A stretch of 64,000 bases of DNA from Blautia sp. BIOML-A1 (GCF_009883055.1 NZ_WWVR01000008.1:33576-97575), one strand, 5' to 3'; positions 7,311 to 15,884 are shown, numbered from the stretch's first letter. The notes: generated from the sequence alone by a model not told the origin. Program-made: numbers and translations.

Positions 7311-8819
7311 ATGTCATTTCTTGATAATCTTAAAGAAGAAGCAAGCTTTACAGAGACATTGAACGGGGCAAAAACTCATGCTTCATCCGGCGATGCCTGT
7401 CTGGATCTGTTTGCTGTCGCTGGCGGTATGCGTCATCGTTCATACCGTGACCAGATTCATCTCTTTGATCGTGCTTATATCGAAAATCCAGAGCTGGCAA
7501 TGAAGCTCCTTTTCTATATCCGCGATATCCGGGAGGGCCTTGGTGAGCGTGAGCTTTTCCGCAACCTGATCCGGCATACCGCCAAAACATGGCCGGAATC
7601 TGCCAGAAAAAATATTGCTTTAATTTCTGAATACGGACGTTTCGATGACCTCATGTGTCTGATGGGGACTCCGTCTGAGAAAGCTGTTGTTGAGCTGATC
7701 CGCACTCAGTTAAACCAGGACTGTGAAGCTCTCAAAGAGCGAAAAGCAGGAAATATCAATGCACATATTTCACTTCTTGCCAAATGGCTTCCTTCCATCA
7801 ATACCTCAAGTGCCCGTAAAAGAGGACAGGCAAAAGTTCTCGCCTCTGCACTTGGGATGGGTGCCGGTCAGTACCGCAAGCTTCTTTCCACGCTTCGTGC
7901 AAATATTGCCCTGACGGAGCGTTACCTCACCAGCCAAAAACTGGACAAAATCAATTATGAAGCGGTTCCGGCAGGAGCAATGCTCAAATATCACAAATCT
8001 TTTCATCAGCAGGATGCCGAGCGTTTTTCTAAGTTCCTGTCAGATGTCGATAACGGTCAGAAATCTATCCACTGTGGTACGCTTTATCCATATGAGATCC
8101 TGCGTCCATTAATGTCACATGGCCGTATACTTCCACATTGCGAACCTGACGCTGCAAATGCTGCTCTGGAAACTCTCTGGAATCAGCAGACTTCCAAAGT
8201 ATGTGAACAGAATGCAATTTCTGTGATCGATGTTTCCGGCTCCATGTATTGCCACCGCTACGGAACTCCAAGTCCGGCTCTGATCTCACAGGCATTGGGG
8301 CTGTATCATGCAGAACACTGCACTGGTACTTTTCACAATACATTCATTACTTTTTCATCGACACCTGAACTGGTGGAAATTCATGGCCGGACACTTGAGG
8401 AGAAGCTTCGCTATATCCAGAGCAGCAAGTGGGAATTTTCAACAAACCTTGAAGCGGTTTTTGATCTGATCCTCCGGACAGCGGTTAATGCTGGCACACC
8501 TCAGGAAGAAATGCCTTCCACCTTATTCATCATCTCTGACATGGAATTTGACAGTGCGATGAAAAATCCGGATAAAACCATTTATGACAACGCAAAAGCT
8601 GCATTTGAAGCCAAAGGCTATCATCTGCCAGCTGTTGTATTTCATAATGTCAACAGCTGGCAGATGCAGACTCCGGTCAGATCTCACACCAGGGGTACTG
8701 CTCTCGCGAGTGGTGCCGGAACCAACTCCTTCAACTACAAATTTGATGGAAACATTACCCCGATGGATCACATGCTCCGCGTCTTAACCAGTCCCCGTTA
8801 TGCAGCTGTGCATGCATAA
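7311..8819 (+). CDS. TROVE/Ro60-like (DUF2828-type) protein with von Willebrand A domain
   Basis: 502 residues. The N-terminal 300 residues are helical and carry the pattern MKLLFYIRDIREGLGERELFR typical of Ro60/TROVE and DUF2828 HEAT-repeat rings. The C-terminal part is a vWA domain with a MIDAS motif (DVSGSM, about residue 305) and a later SDMEFD. Bacterial Ro proteins bind small non-coding Y RNAs and act in RNA quality control and stress. No RtcB/RtcA or PNPase gene lies beside it. The ATG at 7311 has AAAGGAG six nt upstream; an earlier in-frame ATG at 7278 lacks a site. Confidence 0.75.
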   Translation: MSFLDNLKEEASFTETLNGAKTHASSGDACLDLFAVAGGMRHRSYRDQIHLFDRAYIENPELAMKLLFYIRDIREGLGERELFRNLIRHTAKTWPESARKNIALISEYGRFDDLMCLMGTPSEKAVVELIRTQLNQDCEALKERKAGNINAHISLLAKWLPSINTSSARKRGQAKVLASALGMGAGQYRKLLSTLRANIALTERYLTSQKLDKINYEAVPAGAMLKYHKSFHQQDAERFSKFLSDVDNGQKSIHCGTLYPYEILRPLMSHGRILPHCEPDAANAALETLWNQQTSKVCEQNAISVIDVSGSMYCHRYGTPSPALISQALGLYHAEHCTGTFHNTFITFSSTPELVEIHGRTLEEKLRYIQSSKWEFSTNLEAVFDLILRTAVNAGTPQEEMPSTLFIISDMEFDSAMKNPDKTIYDNAKAAFEAKGYHLPAVVFHNVNSWQMQTPVRSHTRGTALASGAGTNSFNYKFDGNITPMDHMLRVLTSPRYAAVHA

Positions 8820-8983
8820 CCAGATACTGTACCACTGATATCTCCTCGATATTCACTAATAAAACAAGAAGAGGCCATCTCGGCCTCTTCGTATACCAGC
8901 AGGTCTTCCATCTGTACATGGTACAGATGGCTGAGTGCCAGCAGGTTATCGATTGTAGGAAGACACGCTCCCGTCTCCCTTAA
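8798..8983 (-). pseudogene. 3' remnant of an XRE-family regulator at the island edge
   Basis: On the minus strand the frame reads ETGACLPTIDNLLALSHLYHV, then QMEDLLVYEE. That is the last helix region of an XRE/Cro-type HTH regulator (the 'W-E-x-G-x-x-x-P-x-x-x-x-L' pattern and a terminal 'DLLV'). The N-terminal HTH is missing and an in-frame stop lies at 8984-8986, where module A begins. The gene was probably cut by the insertion. Its frame runs on into the end of the convergent TROVE-like gene. Confidence 0.6.
8868..8890. terminator. Hairpin between the TROVE-like gene and the island
   Basis: Perfect 9-bp stem GAAGAGGCC / GGCCTCTTC with a 5-nt loop. On the minus strand it is followed by TTGTTTTATT; on the plus strand the T-run is weak. 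It probably serves both convergent transcripts. Confidence 0.55.
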
Positions 8984-9013
8984 TTAAAGATATTGTTGGG
9001 TAAAAAAGAAAGG

Positions 9014-10636
9014 TCAGTCGATTTTGCCGATGAAGCGGTAGTAGATTTCTACTTCCTGCTCACGGCTTCCGTCCTCGCCCTTGACAGCTTCGTGGACGGT
9101 TATTTTTTCAATTAGAGTGTTCAGAAGTTCGGCGGTCAGCTCCACAGGGTTGACATACTGTTTCATCAGGGCAATCCACTTTTCAGCATCCGCTGCGGTC
9201 TGTACGGCGGCTTCCATCGTTTCGTGAAGCTGTCTTATTTTTGTTTCAAGCTCCTTTTGCTCGTTCTGGTACTTCTCGGACAGCATATTGAAGTTATACT
9301 CGGTTATGCGTCCGGCAGACCAGTCCTCATACATTTTAGCAAACAGCCCGTCAACCTCGGCTTTACGCTTCTCTGCCTTTTTCAGCTCCGCAGCCTGCTT
9401 TTTCTTCGCAGAGTTTCTTTCCCTGTCGCTGGCATTGAGCAGGCGTTTCAGCAGATTGTCCTCGTCTTTCTGTGCCAGCATAGACCAGTATTGCAGTCTT
9501 GCAAGCACATAGGCATACAGTACATCATAGCGGATATAGTGCATGGAACACTGGCGTAATCCCTGCCCGTGCTTGCTGCAATGGTAGTACCCGTATGGGT
9601 TCTTATTCTGCTTGTTTTCCCCATAGGCTAAAGACCATCCGCAGTCTGCACATTTTATCAATCCTGCGAAAATCTGTGTCGTACCGTTTCTGCGTTTCCT
9701 GCGTCTGCTTGCAATCAGCTCCTGAACTTTTTGGAACACTTCTTCAGAAATGATGGCTTCGTGGGTATTTTCCACACGATACCATTCTTCCTGCGGCTTC
9801 CGCACCTTTTTCTTGTTCTTGAATGAAATGTTGCTCTGCTTGTTGTGAATGCTGTGACCGATGTAGGTTTCCTCTTTCAAAATGCTCTTGACCTGTGCTA
9901 TCGTCCACGCATAGGCTTTTTCTGCGGGCGCACCGGCGTAGATATTGGCGAAAGTCCCGTATCTTTCATAGTTCAGCCAGCCGGGGGTAGGTACTTTTTC
10001 CTCCACCAGAATCCGTGTAATGCTGGCGGCTCCACGCCCGTGTACAGCAAGGTCAAAAATCTTCTCTACAATCCAGCGTGTTTCCGGGTCGATCAGAAGA
10101 TGACCTTTTTTGTCCGGGTCTTTTACATAGCCCAGCGGTGCATAGGCTCCATAGTGTGCGCCATTGGCAAATCTTGTGTGCATGGCAGCCTTGACCTTTT
10201 TGCTGGTCTGTCGGGCGTGCATTTCATTCAGGATGTTTAAGAACGGTGCAAGCTCGCTTTCTCCGTTGATGGTGTCCACATTGTCATTGATGGCAATGTA
10301 GCGTACTCCCTTGCTGGGGAAATAGATTTCCGTGTACTGACCGGTCAGGATATAGTTTCTTCCCAGACGGGATAAGTCCTTTGTGACAACGCAGTTGATT
10401 TTCCCGTCTTCGATGTCATCAATCATCCTTTGGAAACTTGGACGCTCGAAATTTGTCCCACTCCATCCGTCGTCAATGTACTCGTCTACAACGGTCAGCC
10501 CATGCTCTGCGGCATACTGTCTAAGCATCATGCGCTGGGTCTGGATACTGCCGCTTTCCCCCTGTAATTCATCGTCACGGCTCAATCTCAAATATAGTGC
10601 AGTGTTATAAATCGTTGTATTGTATGGTTGTTTCAC
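9014..10636 (-). CDS. Large serine recombinase of module A
   Basis: 540 residues. Domains: resolvase catalytic domain (about 10-160; YLRLSRDDE holds the nucleophile Ser; SRLGRN follows), recombinase domain (about 180-300), a zinc ribbon (CADCGW then YYHCSKHG and a further Cys, about 350-390) and a coiled coil (about 420-500). This is the TnpX/Tn4451 class that excises and inserts elements through a serine-linked intermediate without further host factors. The start is GTG at 10636, behind AGGAGG; the frame continues upstream without a site. It lies at the left end of module A, as is usual. Confidence 0.93.
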   Translation of the reverse strand: MKQPYNTTIYNTALYLRLSRDDELQGESGSIQTQRMMLRQYAAEHGLTVVDEYIDDGWSGTNFERPSFQRMIDDIEDGKINCVVTKDLSRLGRNYILTGQYTEIYFPSKGVRYIAINDNVDTINGESELAPFLNILNEMHARQTSKKVKAAMHTRFANGAHYGAYAPLGYVKDPDKKGHLLIDPETRWIVEKIFDLAVHGRGAASITRILVEEKVPTPGWLNYERYGTFANIYAGAPAEKAYAWTIAQVKSILKEETYIGHSIHNKQSNISFKNKKKVRKPQEEWYRVENTHEAIISEEVFQKVQELIASRRRKRRNGTTQIFAGLIKCADCGWSLAYGENKQNKNPYGYYHCSKHGQGLRQCSMHYIRYDVLYAYVLARLQYWSMLAQKDEDNLLKRLLNASDRERNSAKKKQAAELKKAEKRKAEVDGLFAKMYEDWSAGRITEYNFNMLSEKYQNEQKELETKIRQLHETMEAAVQTAADAEKWIALMKQYVNPVELTAELLNTLIEKITVHEAVKGEDGSREQEVEIYYRFIGKID

Positions 10637-10666
10637 GGTTAAAAATCCTCCTTCTAAAAGAAACAA

Positions 10667-10714
10667 CCCACGCTTATACAATACTCGCTGGTACAAGTAT
10701 ATCATAAGCGTGGG
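10667..10714 (-). repeat. Inverted repeat upstream of the module A recombinase
   Basis: Perfect 11-bp arms, CCCACGCTTAT (10667-10677) and its complement (10704-10714), 26 nt apart. No U-run follows, so it is more likely an operator or recombinase-related site than a terminator. Confidence 0.5.
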
Positions 10715-10743
10715 CTGATTGACAGTCGTTATTCCGTATTTTT

Positions 10744-10929
10744 TCAGGAAGCGGCGGCAGCGTGCTGGATCACATCTTCCAGCAAGCTGTCAAGCGGCTT
10801 CCCATCCTGTGCGAAATGCTCCGATACCTTGATACGGACTTTCCCCATGACAAAATACTGGGTGCCGTCTTTTTCGGTAAGCAGGGTGCCGCTGTTTTTG
10901 TTATTGCTCTCGTTTTTGCTTTTTGCCAT
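10744..10929 (-). CDS. Small TnpW-like element-encoded protein
   Basis: 61 residues: a Lys/Asn-rich start, then YFVMGKVRIKVSEHF and SLLEDVIQ, resembling the short TnpW-type proteins of clostridial mobilizable transposons. Function unknown. GGAGGT precedes the ATG. Confidence 0.6.
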   Translation of the reverse strand: MAKSKNESNNKNSGTLLTEKDGTQYFVMGKVRIKVSEHFAQDGKPLDSLLEDVIQHAAAAS

Positions 10930-11199
10930 AGGCAGTTACCTCCATAAATGAAATATGCCCGACAAGGGAATGTCAGACAGGTGTACAGCCGCAGACTGTC
11001 TCCGTGTCAACCAAACCGTGTCAACCGGCAGAAAAGACTTTGAAAACAATCCATAGGCGCTCTATTATTACTTTTTACTTTTTCTTTGATTTCTTGGTTG
11101 ACATGGTTGACAAAGGAGAGAAATGCCCCAAATATCAGGCTTTTCCCCGTCAACCGGCTGTCAACCAAAGCGTCAACCAAACTGTCAACCGGTGGCTTT
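10930..11199. other. Intergenic region with repeated GTCAACC motifs
   Basis: 270 nt without a gene. The motif GTCAACC recurs at least seven times between about 11,005 and 11,195 (for example GTCAACCGGCTGTCAACC), in part as inverted partners (GGTTGAC). Such clustered short repeats are typical of replication or protein-binding sites. It lies just downstream of the replication-type genes of module A, so it is a candidate origin. Confidence 0.45.
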
Positions 11200-12597
11200 T
11201 CAGAATGGAAGTTCCATTTGCCGGGCTTCTTCTTCCGTGATTTCCTGAAAACCGTCCCCCTCCGGCGGAGCTTGGTTGACACGCTCCCAGCCTTTTTGAG
11301 AACCGTATTTCTTATACCGCTTCGGGCTTTTGTAGGCTACCCAGCCCTGTATGATGCCGCCCGCAATGCCGGTATTCATAATCTCGCAGATTGCCCGTGT
11401 CTCCCAGTCTGCCGGGGAATTTAAGTTCCCCAGCGCTTCCTCATAAAGCTGCTTGGAACATACCCTGTCGCCGGTGTAGTCCTCCAAATAGGCGTAGATC
11501 ATGCCGGCCTGTGTGTCTTCCTGCATAAAGTCCTGCTGGTGGGCGTTCAGGTATCGGTTCATTTCCATGCTGAATGACAGCTTATACTTCCCACTGCGAT
11601 AAACCGTCATGGCTTCCGCCCACATCTGTTCGATATACGCCCTCGCCGCCGCTTCATCGTCCAGTATGTGAACCTCCGCCCGTTCCGGGTACACCGTCAC
11701 GGGGAGAAAGCGCCGGTTGCCGGTGCGGTCACGGGGCAAAAAGTCCTGCCGGTTGGTCGTCCCTCCAAATACACATTGCCGCAGCCGGTCTGCCGGATGT
11801 GTCTCATACGGCACTTTGTAGGTTTCTTTCTGGCGGCTTAAGAATGACTTGATTTCCTCAATACTCTTGGCGTTGGCTGTGGCAATCATCTCCGACATCT
11901 CGATAATCCAATGCCCTTGCAGCTTGCGGTACACATTTTCATCGTCCAGCTTTTTCAAATCGTCTGAAAACCATTCGTCCCTGCCTGCCAGCAGCCGGAA
12001 AAAGGTAGATTTCCCGGCTCCCTGACCACCAACCAGACAGAGCATGACCTCAAACTTGCTCCCCGGTCTGAATACCCGCCGGATGGCTCCCATCAGGAAC
12101 AGTTTCAAGGCTTCATAGGTGTATTCGTCCGTATCGGCTCCCAGAAAGTGATGCAGGGCGTAACGGATGCGCTCTGTGCCGTCCCATTGCAGGCTGTTCA
12201 GGTAATCCCTGACTGGATGGTAGCGGTTTTCATTGGCAACAATCTTGATGGCGCTCTGCACCTTTTTCTCGCTGGTAAGCCCGTAATTTTCTTCCAGATA
12301 CAAAAGCAGGTAGTTCATGTCCATGTCGGTCAGCGTGGTACTGGTGCGCTCCCAGCCCAGCGGCTTCACAATGTCAATCTGCTCCGTCAAAAGGTTCAGG
12401 CGCAGCGCCCCGCGAAACAGAGGGTCACGCTGGAACACCGTCAGGCAGTTTCGGATGCTGTTCTTCACGCCGCCTTTCTGCGTCCCCTCTAATGTTTCCC
12501 GGATTTCTTCCGGTGTCTGCGCCGGTTCCATTGTGTCCATCGTCCTTTTGACCGCTTCCTGCGTTTCCGGCGGCAAGCTCTGAAATTCGCTGTTCAA
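11200..12597 (-). CDS. VapE/VirE-family helicase-like ATPase of module A
   Basis: 465 residues. A Walker A motif GGQGAGKSTFFRLLAG (about residue 190) and a following WIIEMSEM acidic segment mark the virulence-associated-E (DUF5906-like) primase/helicase ATPases found in phages and mobilizable elements. It probably unwinds the excised circle for replication. It starts at a TTG (12597) with the strong site AGGAGG nine nt upstream, so its first 173 nt overlap the end of the upstream zinc-finger gene in another frame. Confidence 0.85.
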   Translation of the reverse strand: MNSEFQSLPPETQEAVKRTMDTMEPAQTPEEIRETLEGTQKGGVKNSIRNCLTVFQRDPLFRGALRLNLLTEQIDIVKPLGWERTSTTLTDMDMNYLLLYLEENYGLTSEKKVQSAIKIVANENRYHPVRDYLNSLQWDGTERIRYALHHFLGADTDEYTYEALKLFLMGAIRRVFRPGSKFEVMLCLVGGQGAGKSTFFRLLAGRDEWFSDDLKKLDDENVYRKLQGHWIIEMSEMIATANAKSIEEIKSFLSRQKETYKVPYETHPADRLRQCVFGGTTNRQDFLPRDRTGNRRFLPVTVYPERAEVHILDDEAAARAYIEQMWAEAMTVYRSGKYKLSFSMEMNRYLNAHQQDFMQEDTQAGMIYAYLEDYTGDRVCSKQLYEEALGNLNSPADWETRAICEIMNTGIAGGIIQGWVAYKSPKRYKKYGSQKGWERVNQAPPEGDGFQEITEEEARQMELPF

Positions 12598-13165
12598 GCC
12601 GCAACACCTCCTTTCCCTGTGCGGCGATCAATGCCGCTTTTTCTTCTATTTCTCCGTATAACAAAATATCCAAAAGGTATTCTGTGTAGCTTATCCTCTG
12701 CAACGCTTCCACAAAAAGAGGATGCCAGATGGCATCCTGCGGCTGTGGGGCGTGTGCTGTTTTCCAATGCTCCAGCAGGCGCAGATAATCGCATAGCACC
12801 CGGAAACAATACCGTTCCGTTTCCTGAAATCTCTGCTCCGCTGATTTTTGTCGGGGCTGTGACCTGTTGTGACGCTTCCTATCTGGCGGCGCATTGCCGG
12901 ATTTCTCATAGGAAACGCCGAAGTCCTCCGCAAGCCTGACCGCAGCTTCCCGTTTCCCCAATCCATGCAGCAAAGCGGCAAAGTCGATCACATCCCCGGA
13001 AGCCCCGCAGCCGAAGCAGTAAAAGCGGCTGTCCACTTTCATGCTGGGCGTGCGGTCATTGTGGAATGGACAGCAGACCATGCCGTTTCTCCCCACCCGG
13101 ATTCCATAGAATGAAGCAGCCTGCCGGGTGGTAACAGACTGTTTCACCGCTTCAAATACATTCAA
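12425..13165 (-). CDS. CHC2 zinc-finger DNA-primase-like protein
   Basis: 246 residues. The first 70 residues hold the CHC2-type zinc finger (CCPFHNDRTPSMKV ... FYCFGCGASGDVIDF) of DnaG-type primases. The toprim half is absent. The C-terminal region is low-complexity and highly charged and overlaps the next gene. It probably primes replication of module A together with the VapE-like ATPase. GGAGGGAG precedes the start. Confidence 0.85.
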   Translation of the reverse strand: MNVFEAVKQSVTTRQAASFYGIRVGRNGMVCCPFHNDRTPSMKVDSRFYCFGCGASGDVIDFAALLHGLGKREAAVRLAEDFGVSYEKSGNAPPDRKRHNRSQPRQKSAEQRFQETERYCFRVLCDYLRLLEHWKTAHAPQPQDAIWHPLFVEALQRISYTEYLLDILLYGEIEEKAALIAAQGKEVLRLEQRISELAAGNAGSGQKDDGHNGTGADTGRNPGNIRGDAERRREEQHPKLPDGVPA

Positions 13166-13212
13166 ATGCTCCCTCCATAAAAATACTGGTAGCGGTAAAG
13201 CTGCCGGTTATA

Positions 13213-14685
13213 TCATAGCTCCATCTCATGTTTCTTTCTCTGTACTGCCTGTGGCTGCTCCCTCCGGCGCAGTGCGGTATCTACGGCGTTCTGCACCTGC
13301 CGTAGCCGTATGACTTCCTCCCGGAGTGGCTTGTGCTGCGGAGACAGTTCGGCATACTCTGTTTTTAACTGTGCGTATTCCTGTTTCCATGCTTTCAGGG
13401 CAATGGGTTTTCCGTCCAGTTTTTCTTTCAAAATACGGCGGGCGGCATAAAACAGCCGTAACTCCGCATCGTGGGATGTTTCAAATTTCTCCCTCTGTTT
13501 CTTAAACTTGATATTGTTCAATTCCGTATGAACAGGTTTTAGCCGCTGGTAATTCTCGCCCTCCCGTATCAATTCCTGCAATTCCTTTATCCGGGCAGAT
13601 TTCTTTTTCATGGAGTCGCTTAACGCTTCAAATTCTTCGTTGACAGAGGAAAGACGCTCCTGCAAATCCTCTAATGTGAGCAGCTTGTTTTCCGTCAGAT
13701 AATTGACGGCTTCGGCAAACTGCTTTAAGTTTCCGGTTCTGGCTTTATTGCTCCATGCCCCTGCGTTGCGCTGGTTGTAATAAGCGATCAACAGGTCGGC
13801 AAGGCTCGGTGTCTGCGGTTTGGAAAGTTCTTCTTTTACCTCTGCCATCCAGACAAACAGGGCTTTGATCTTCTTCCTCACATCCTGCATGAGCCGGTTG
13901 GTGGCTTTAATCCAGCGGTTCAGTTCCCCTTTCTCGGTGCGGATGCCCTTTGCTTCCATCTGCCGGACATTAGCTCCCTCGTGGACAGTAGGTATCAGGT
14001 CAAGCCCCTGCCGCACATAGGAACGGTGGTCGATACGCACATCCAGCCCTTTTTCCTCAAATTTTGTATTAACGGCAGCCGCCCACTGCTCCCGCCAGTG
14101 TTCCAGCGTTTCCGGCTCATGCCAGTCTGTTGTATGGACAGCGTTAAACATATAATCGCCGTTTTTATCCCGGATTCGGTTTCCATCTTCATCAAGAAGA
14201 TATTCCCGACGCTGTTTTTGTCCCCATGTGCCATCCGGGTTCAAAGGGCGCATGGTTGTCATCACATGAAAATGCGGGTTAGGGATGCCGCCGTCCTCTT
14301 TCTCCGGGCTGTGAAAAGCAAGGTCGGCAATCATGCCTTTTGTCACAAACTGCTCCTGTACGAACTTCCTCGCCAGCTCCATGTTTTCTTCCAGCGTCAA
14401 TTCATTCTGCATGGCAATATCAAAGGAATAGGCAAGCTGTGCTTTTGGATGTTTCTCGCAGTTCTCCACAGCATTCCAGAGGGTCGCCCGGTCAAGATAT
14501 ATTTCCGGCGCATGGGGCGGCAGCATGATTTCCGAAGCGATCACGCCGCCCTTTTTGGTGTAGTCGCTGACTTCTCCATAGTAGCTGCTGTAAAGACGCT
14601 CCCCGGCTCGATAGGCTGCGCTGGCAATGGCGCTCTGACCGGCGCTGCGCTTGATCTGTGCGATTGAAAAATGATAAAGTGCTAT
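13213..14685 (-). CDS. mobA: MOBQ-type relaxase, MobA/MobL family, with a non-standard start
   Basis: 490 residues if read from an ATA codon at 14685. The reading from there gives ALYHFSIAQIKRSAGQSA then AAYRAGERLY, the relaxase N-terminus with the catalytic Tyr, followed by the metal-binding GGIPNPHFHVM motif (three-His class). The nearest standard start is a GTG 46 codons in, after the catalytic Tyr, so a working enzyme needs the ATA or another mechanism. The C-terminal 250 residues are coiled coil. It nicks oriT and leads the strand into the recipient. The stop of the DUF3847-type gene lies two nt upstream, so translation may be coupled. Confidence 0.85.
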   Translation of the reverse strand: MALYHFSIAQIKRSAGQSAIASAAYRAGERLYSSYYGEVSDYTKKGGVIASEIMLPPHAPEIYLDRATLWNAVENCEKHPKAQLAYSFDIAMQNELTLEENMELARKFVQEQFVTKGMIADLAFHSPEKEDGGIPNPHFHVMTTMRPLNPDGTWGQKQRREYLLDEDGNRIRDKNGDYMFNAVHTTDWHEPETLEHWREQWAAAVNTKFEEKGLDVRIDHRSYVRQGLDLIPTVHEGANVRQMEAKGIRTEKGELNRWIKATNRLMQDVRKKIKALFVWMAEVKEELSKPQTPSLADLLIAYYNQRNAGAWSNKARTGNLKQFAEAVNYLTENKLLTLEDLQERLSSVNEEFEALSDSMKKKSARIKELQELIREGENYQRLKPVHTELNNIKFKKQREKFETSHDAELRLFYAARRILKEKLDGKPIALKAWKQEYAQLKTEYAELSPQHKPLREEVIRLRQVQNAVDTALRRREQPQAVQRKKHEMEL

Positions 14686-14687
14686 CC

Positions 14688-15005
14688 TTAGTCACCGCCT
14701 TTCTCCTGCCCGGAAATACGGGCGTGGTTCTCTGTGGCAGACCGGATGAAATGCTCCGCCTGCGGCAGATTCAAAATGCTTTCCATGAGGGAATAAAATT
14801 CCGCTTCGGATAGCTCCTTTGTCTGTGGTGCAATGCTCTCAATAGCTGCCCCACGGGTAATCAGCCGGTGCGTCCTCTGTTTCCGGGAACCGCTTTCCAG
14901 ATACGCCTGCCGGTTTTTCAAACGCTGCATTTTCCGTTTTTCCTGTTCCAGCAGGACAGTGGTTTTTTCATATTCCTGCTTCAACTGTTCCAAAGATTTT
15001 TCCAT
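14688..15005 (-). CDS. DUF3847-type mobilization accessory protein
   Basis: 105 residues, a coiled coil (EQLKQEYEKTTVLLEQEKRKM) followed by KNRQAYLESGSRKQRTHRL. This family sits directly upstream of MobA in Gram-positive mobilizable elements and is probably an oriT/relaxosome accessory protein. The start at 15005 follows AAGGA; an earlier in-frame ATG has no site. A homologue lies in module B. Confidence 0.8.
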   Translation of the reverse strand: MEKSLEQLKQEYEKTTVLLEQEKRKMQRLKNRQAYLESGSRKQRTHRLITRGAAIESIAPQTKELSEAEFYSLMESILNLPQAEHFIRSATENHARISGQEKGGD

Positions 15006-15130
15006 GTTCTCACATCCTTTGCTGATAAGATAAAGAAAGACCATCCGCAGACAGTCCGTGTGTCAGTGCTTCTATAAAACCCGATGAAAAGGGAAAACCG
15101 CAGAGCGGATTTCTCTTTGCGGCGAGTACA

Positions 15131-15300
15131 CAGGGGATAGCCGCTTTAGCGGCGCAAGGGGGTGTAGCCACCTTGTCGGAGCGAAGCGAACGCAGGCCTC
15201 GGATTGCTGATTTTATCAGCGGCAGAGGTAAGCTCCGCAGGACGCACGATACATGGTCTTTAGACTATGTATAGAAGTGCGCCCTTAGTTCCTAAGGGAT
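15131..15300 (+). other. oriT: oriT of module A (IncQ/MOBQ type)
   Basis: A non-coding block just upstream of the DUF3847-mobA pair. It holds a GCCGC/GCGGC hairpin, then an inverted repeat ACATGGTC/GACTATGT (15251-15258, 15263-15270), then AAGTGCGCCCT (15275-15285), which matches the nic region of IncQ (RSF1010/R1162) and staphylococcal pGO1-type oriTs, and a CCCTTAG/CTAAGGG hairpin. The same order occurs in module B. The expected nick lies in the GTGCGCCC core. Confidence 0.8.
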
Positions 15301-15495
15301 TTTGCCGTTTCCGGCAGTCTTGTCCTTTTTCTTGGAACGCTTGGAAAGATACTTCGGGCAGTCAACCACAACCGCCCGGAAGCTCTGTTTACATTCGTGC
15401 TGGCATTTCCGGCACAGTTCGTTGTAAGTGATACGGCTGCGGTCATTTAAGAAGAAAGACCATTCCAACCGCCGCTTGTTACTCATTCTTGCCAT
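15292..15495 (-). CDS. Small basic cysteine-containing protein beside oriT
   Basis: 67 residues, strongly basic, with Cys pairs (CRKCQHEC, DCPKY) that could bind zinc. It is common beside such oriTs; function unknown. GAAAGGAG lies six nt before the ATG. Its stop codon falls in the oriT hairpin. Confidence 0.65.
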   Translation of the reverse strand: MARMSNKRRLEWSFFLNDRSRITYNELCRKCQHECKQSFRAVVVDCPKYLSKRSKKKDKTAGNGKIP

Positions 15496-15558
15496 AACCG
15501 GCTCCTTTCTCCGTTTCTATCTGATGTACGCAGATAGGCTGTTTTGATGTAGCGTCTC

Positions 15559-15633
15559 GGTATCATTTTTAAGTTTTTTTCCCTCTGTATGCCCCTTTGG
15601 AAAGTGCGGCAGTATTGCAAGTCAGGGAATGAT
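15559..15633. repeat. Spaced inverted repeat between the 67-residue protein and the excisionase
   Basis: GGTATCATT (15559-15567) and its complement AATGATACC (15625-15633), 57 nt apart. It may be a control site or a recombination-related site. The interval 15,496-15,642 has no gene on its own. Confidence 0.35.
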
Positions 15634-15642
15634 ACCTCACGC

Positions 15643-15867
15643 TTATTTGTCGCTTCCCGGTACGGTTTCGGAGCCTTTTGCCATCCATTCAAAGAAAGCA
15701 ATTTTGCTGACCTTGATAAGTCTGCCCCTGCGGAACGCTGGAAAGCCGGGTGTGTGTACCAGCTCATAGGCGCTCGCTCTTGAAATTCCCATAATCCACT
15801 GAATGTCCGCCACATCCAGAACCAGCGGTAAATCCTCGTAGCTGTTCAATCTCTTTTTATCGTTCAT
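15643..15867 (-). CDS. Excisionase-like HTH protein
   Basis: 74 residues with the MerR/excisionase-type helix-turn-helix (LVLDVADIQWIMGISRASAYELV, then FPAFRRGRLIKVSKIAFFEWM). Such proteins steer recombinases to excision. The start at 15867 follows GGGAGGAA; an earlier ATG lacks a site. It lies at the right edge of module A. Confidence 0.8.
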   Translation of the reverse strand: MNDKKRLNSYEDLPLVLDVADIQWIMGISRASAYELVHTPGFPAFRRGRLIKVSKIAFFEWMAKGSETVPGSDK

Positions 15868-15884
15868 TCTGTTCCTCCCATAAA

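Noticed and set aside
15483..15815. 110-codon minus-strand frame between excisionase and the 67-residue protein
   Set aside because: Most of it is another frame of the excisionase gene; no own ribosome binding site.
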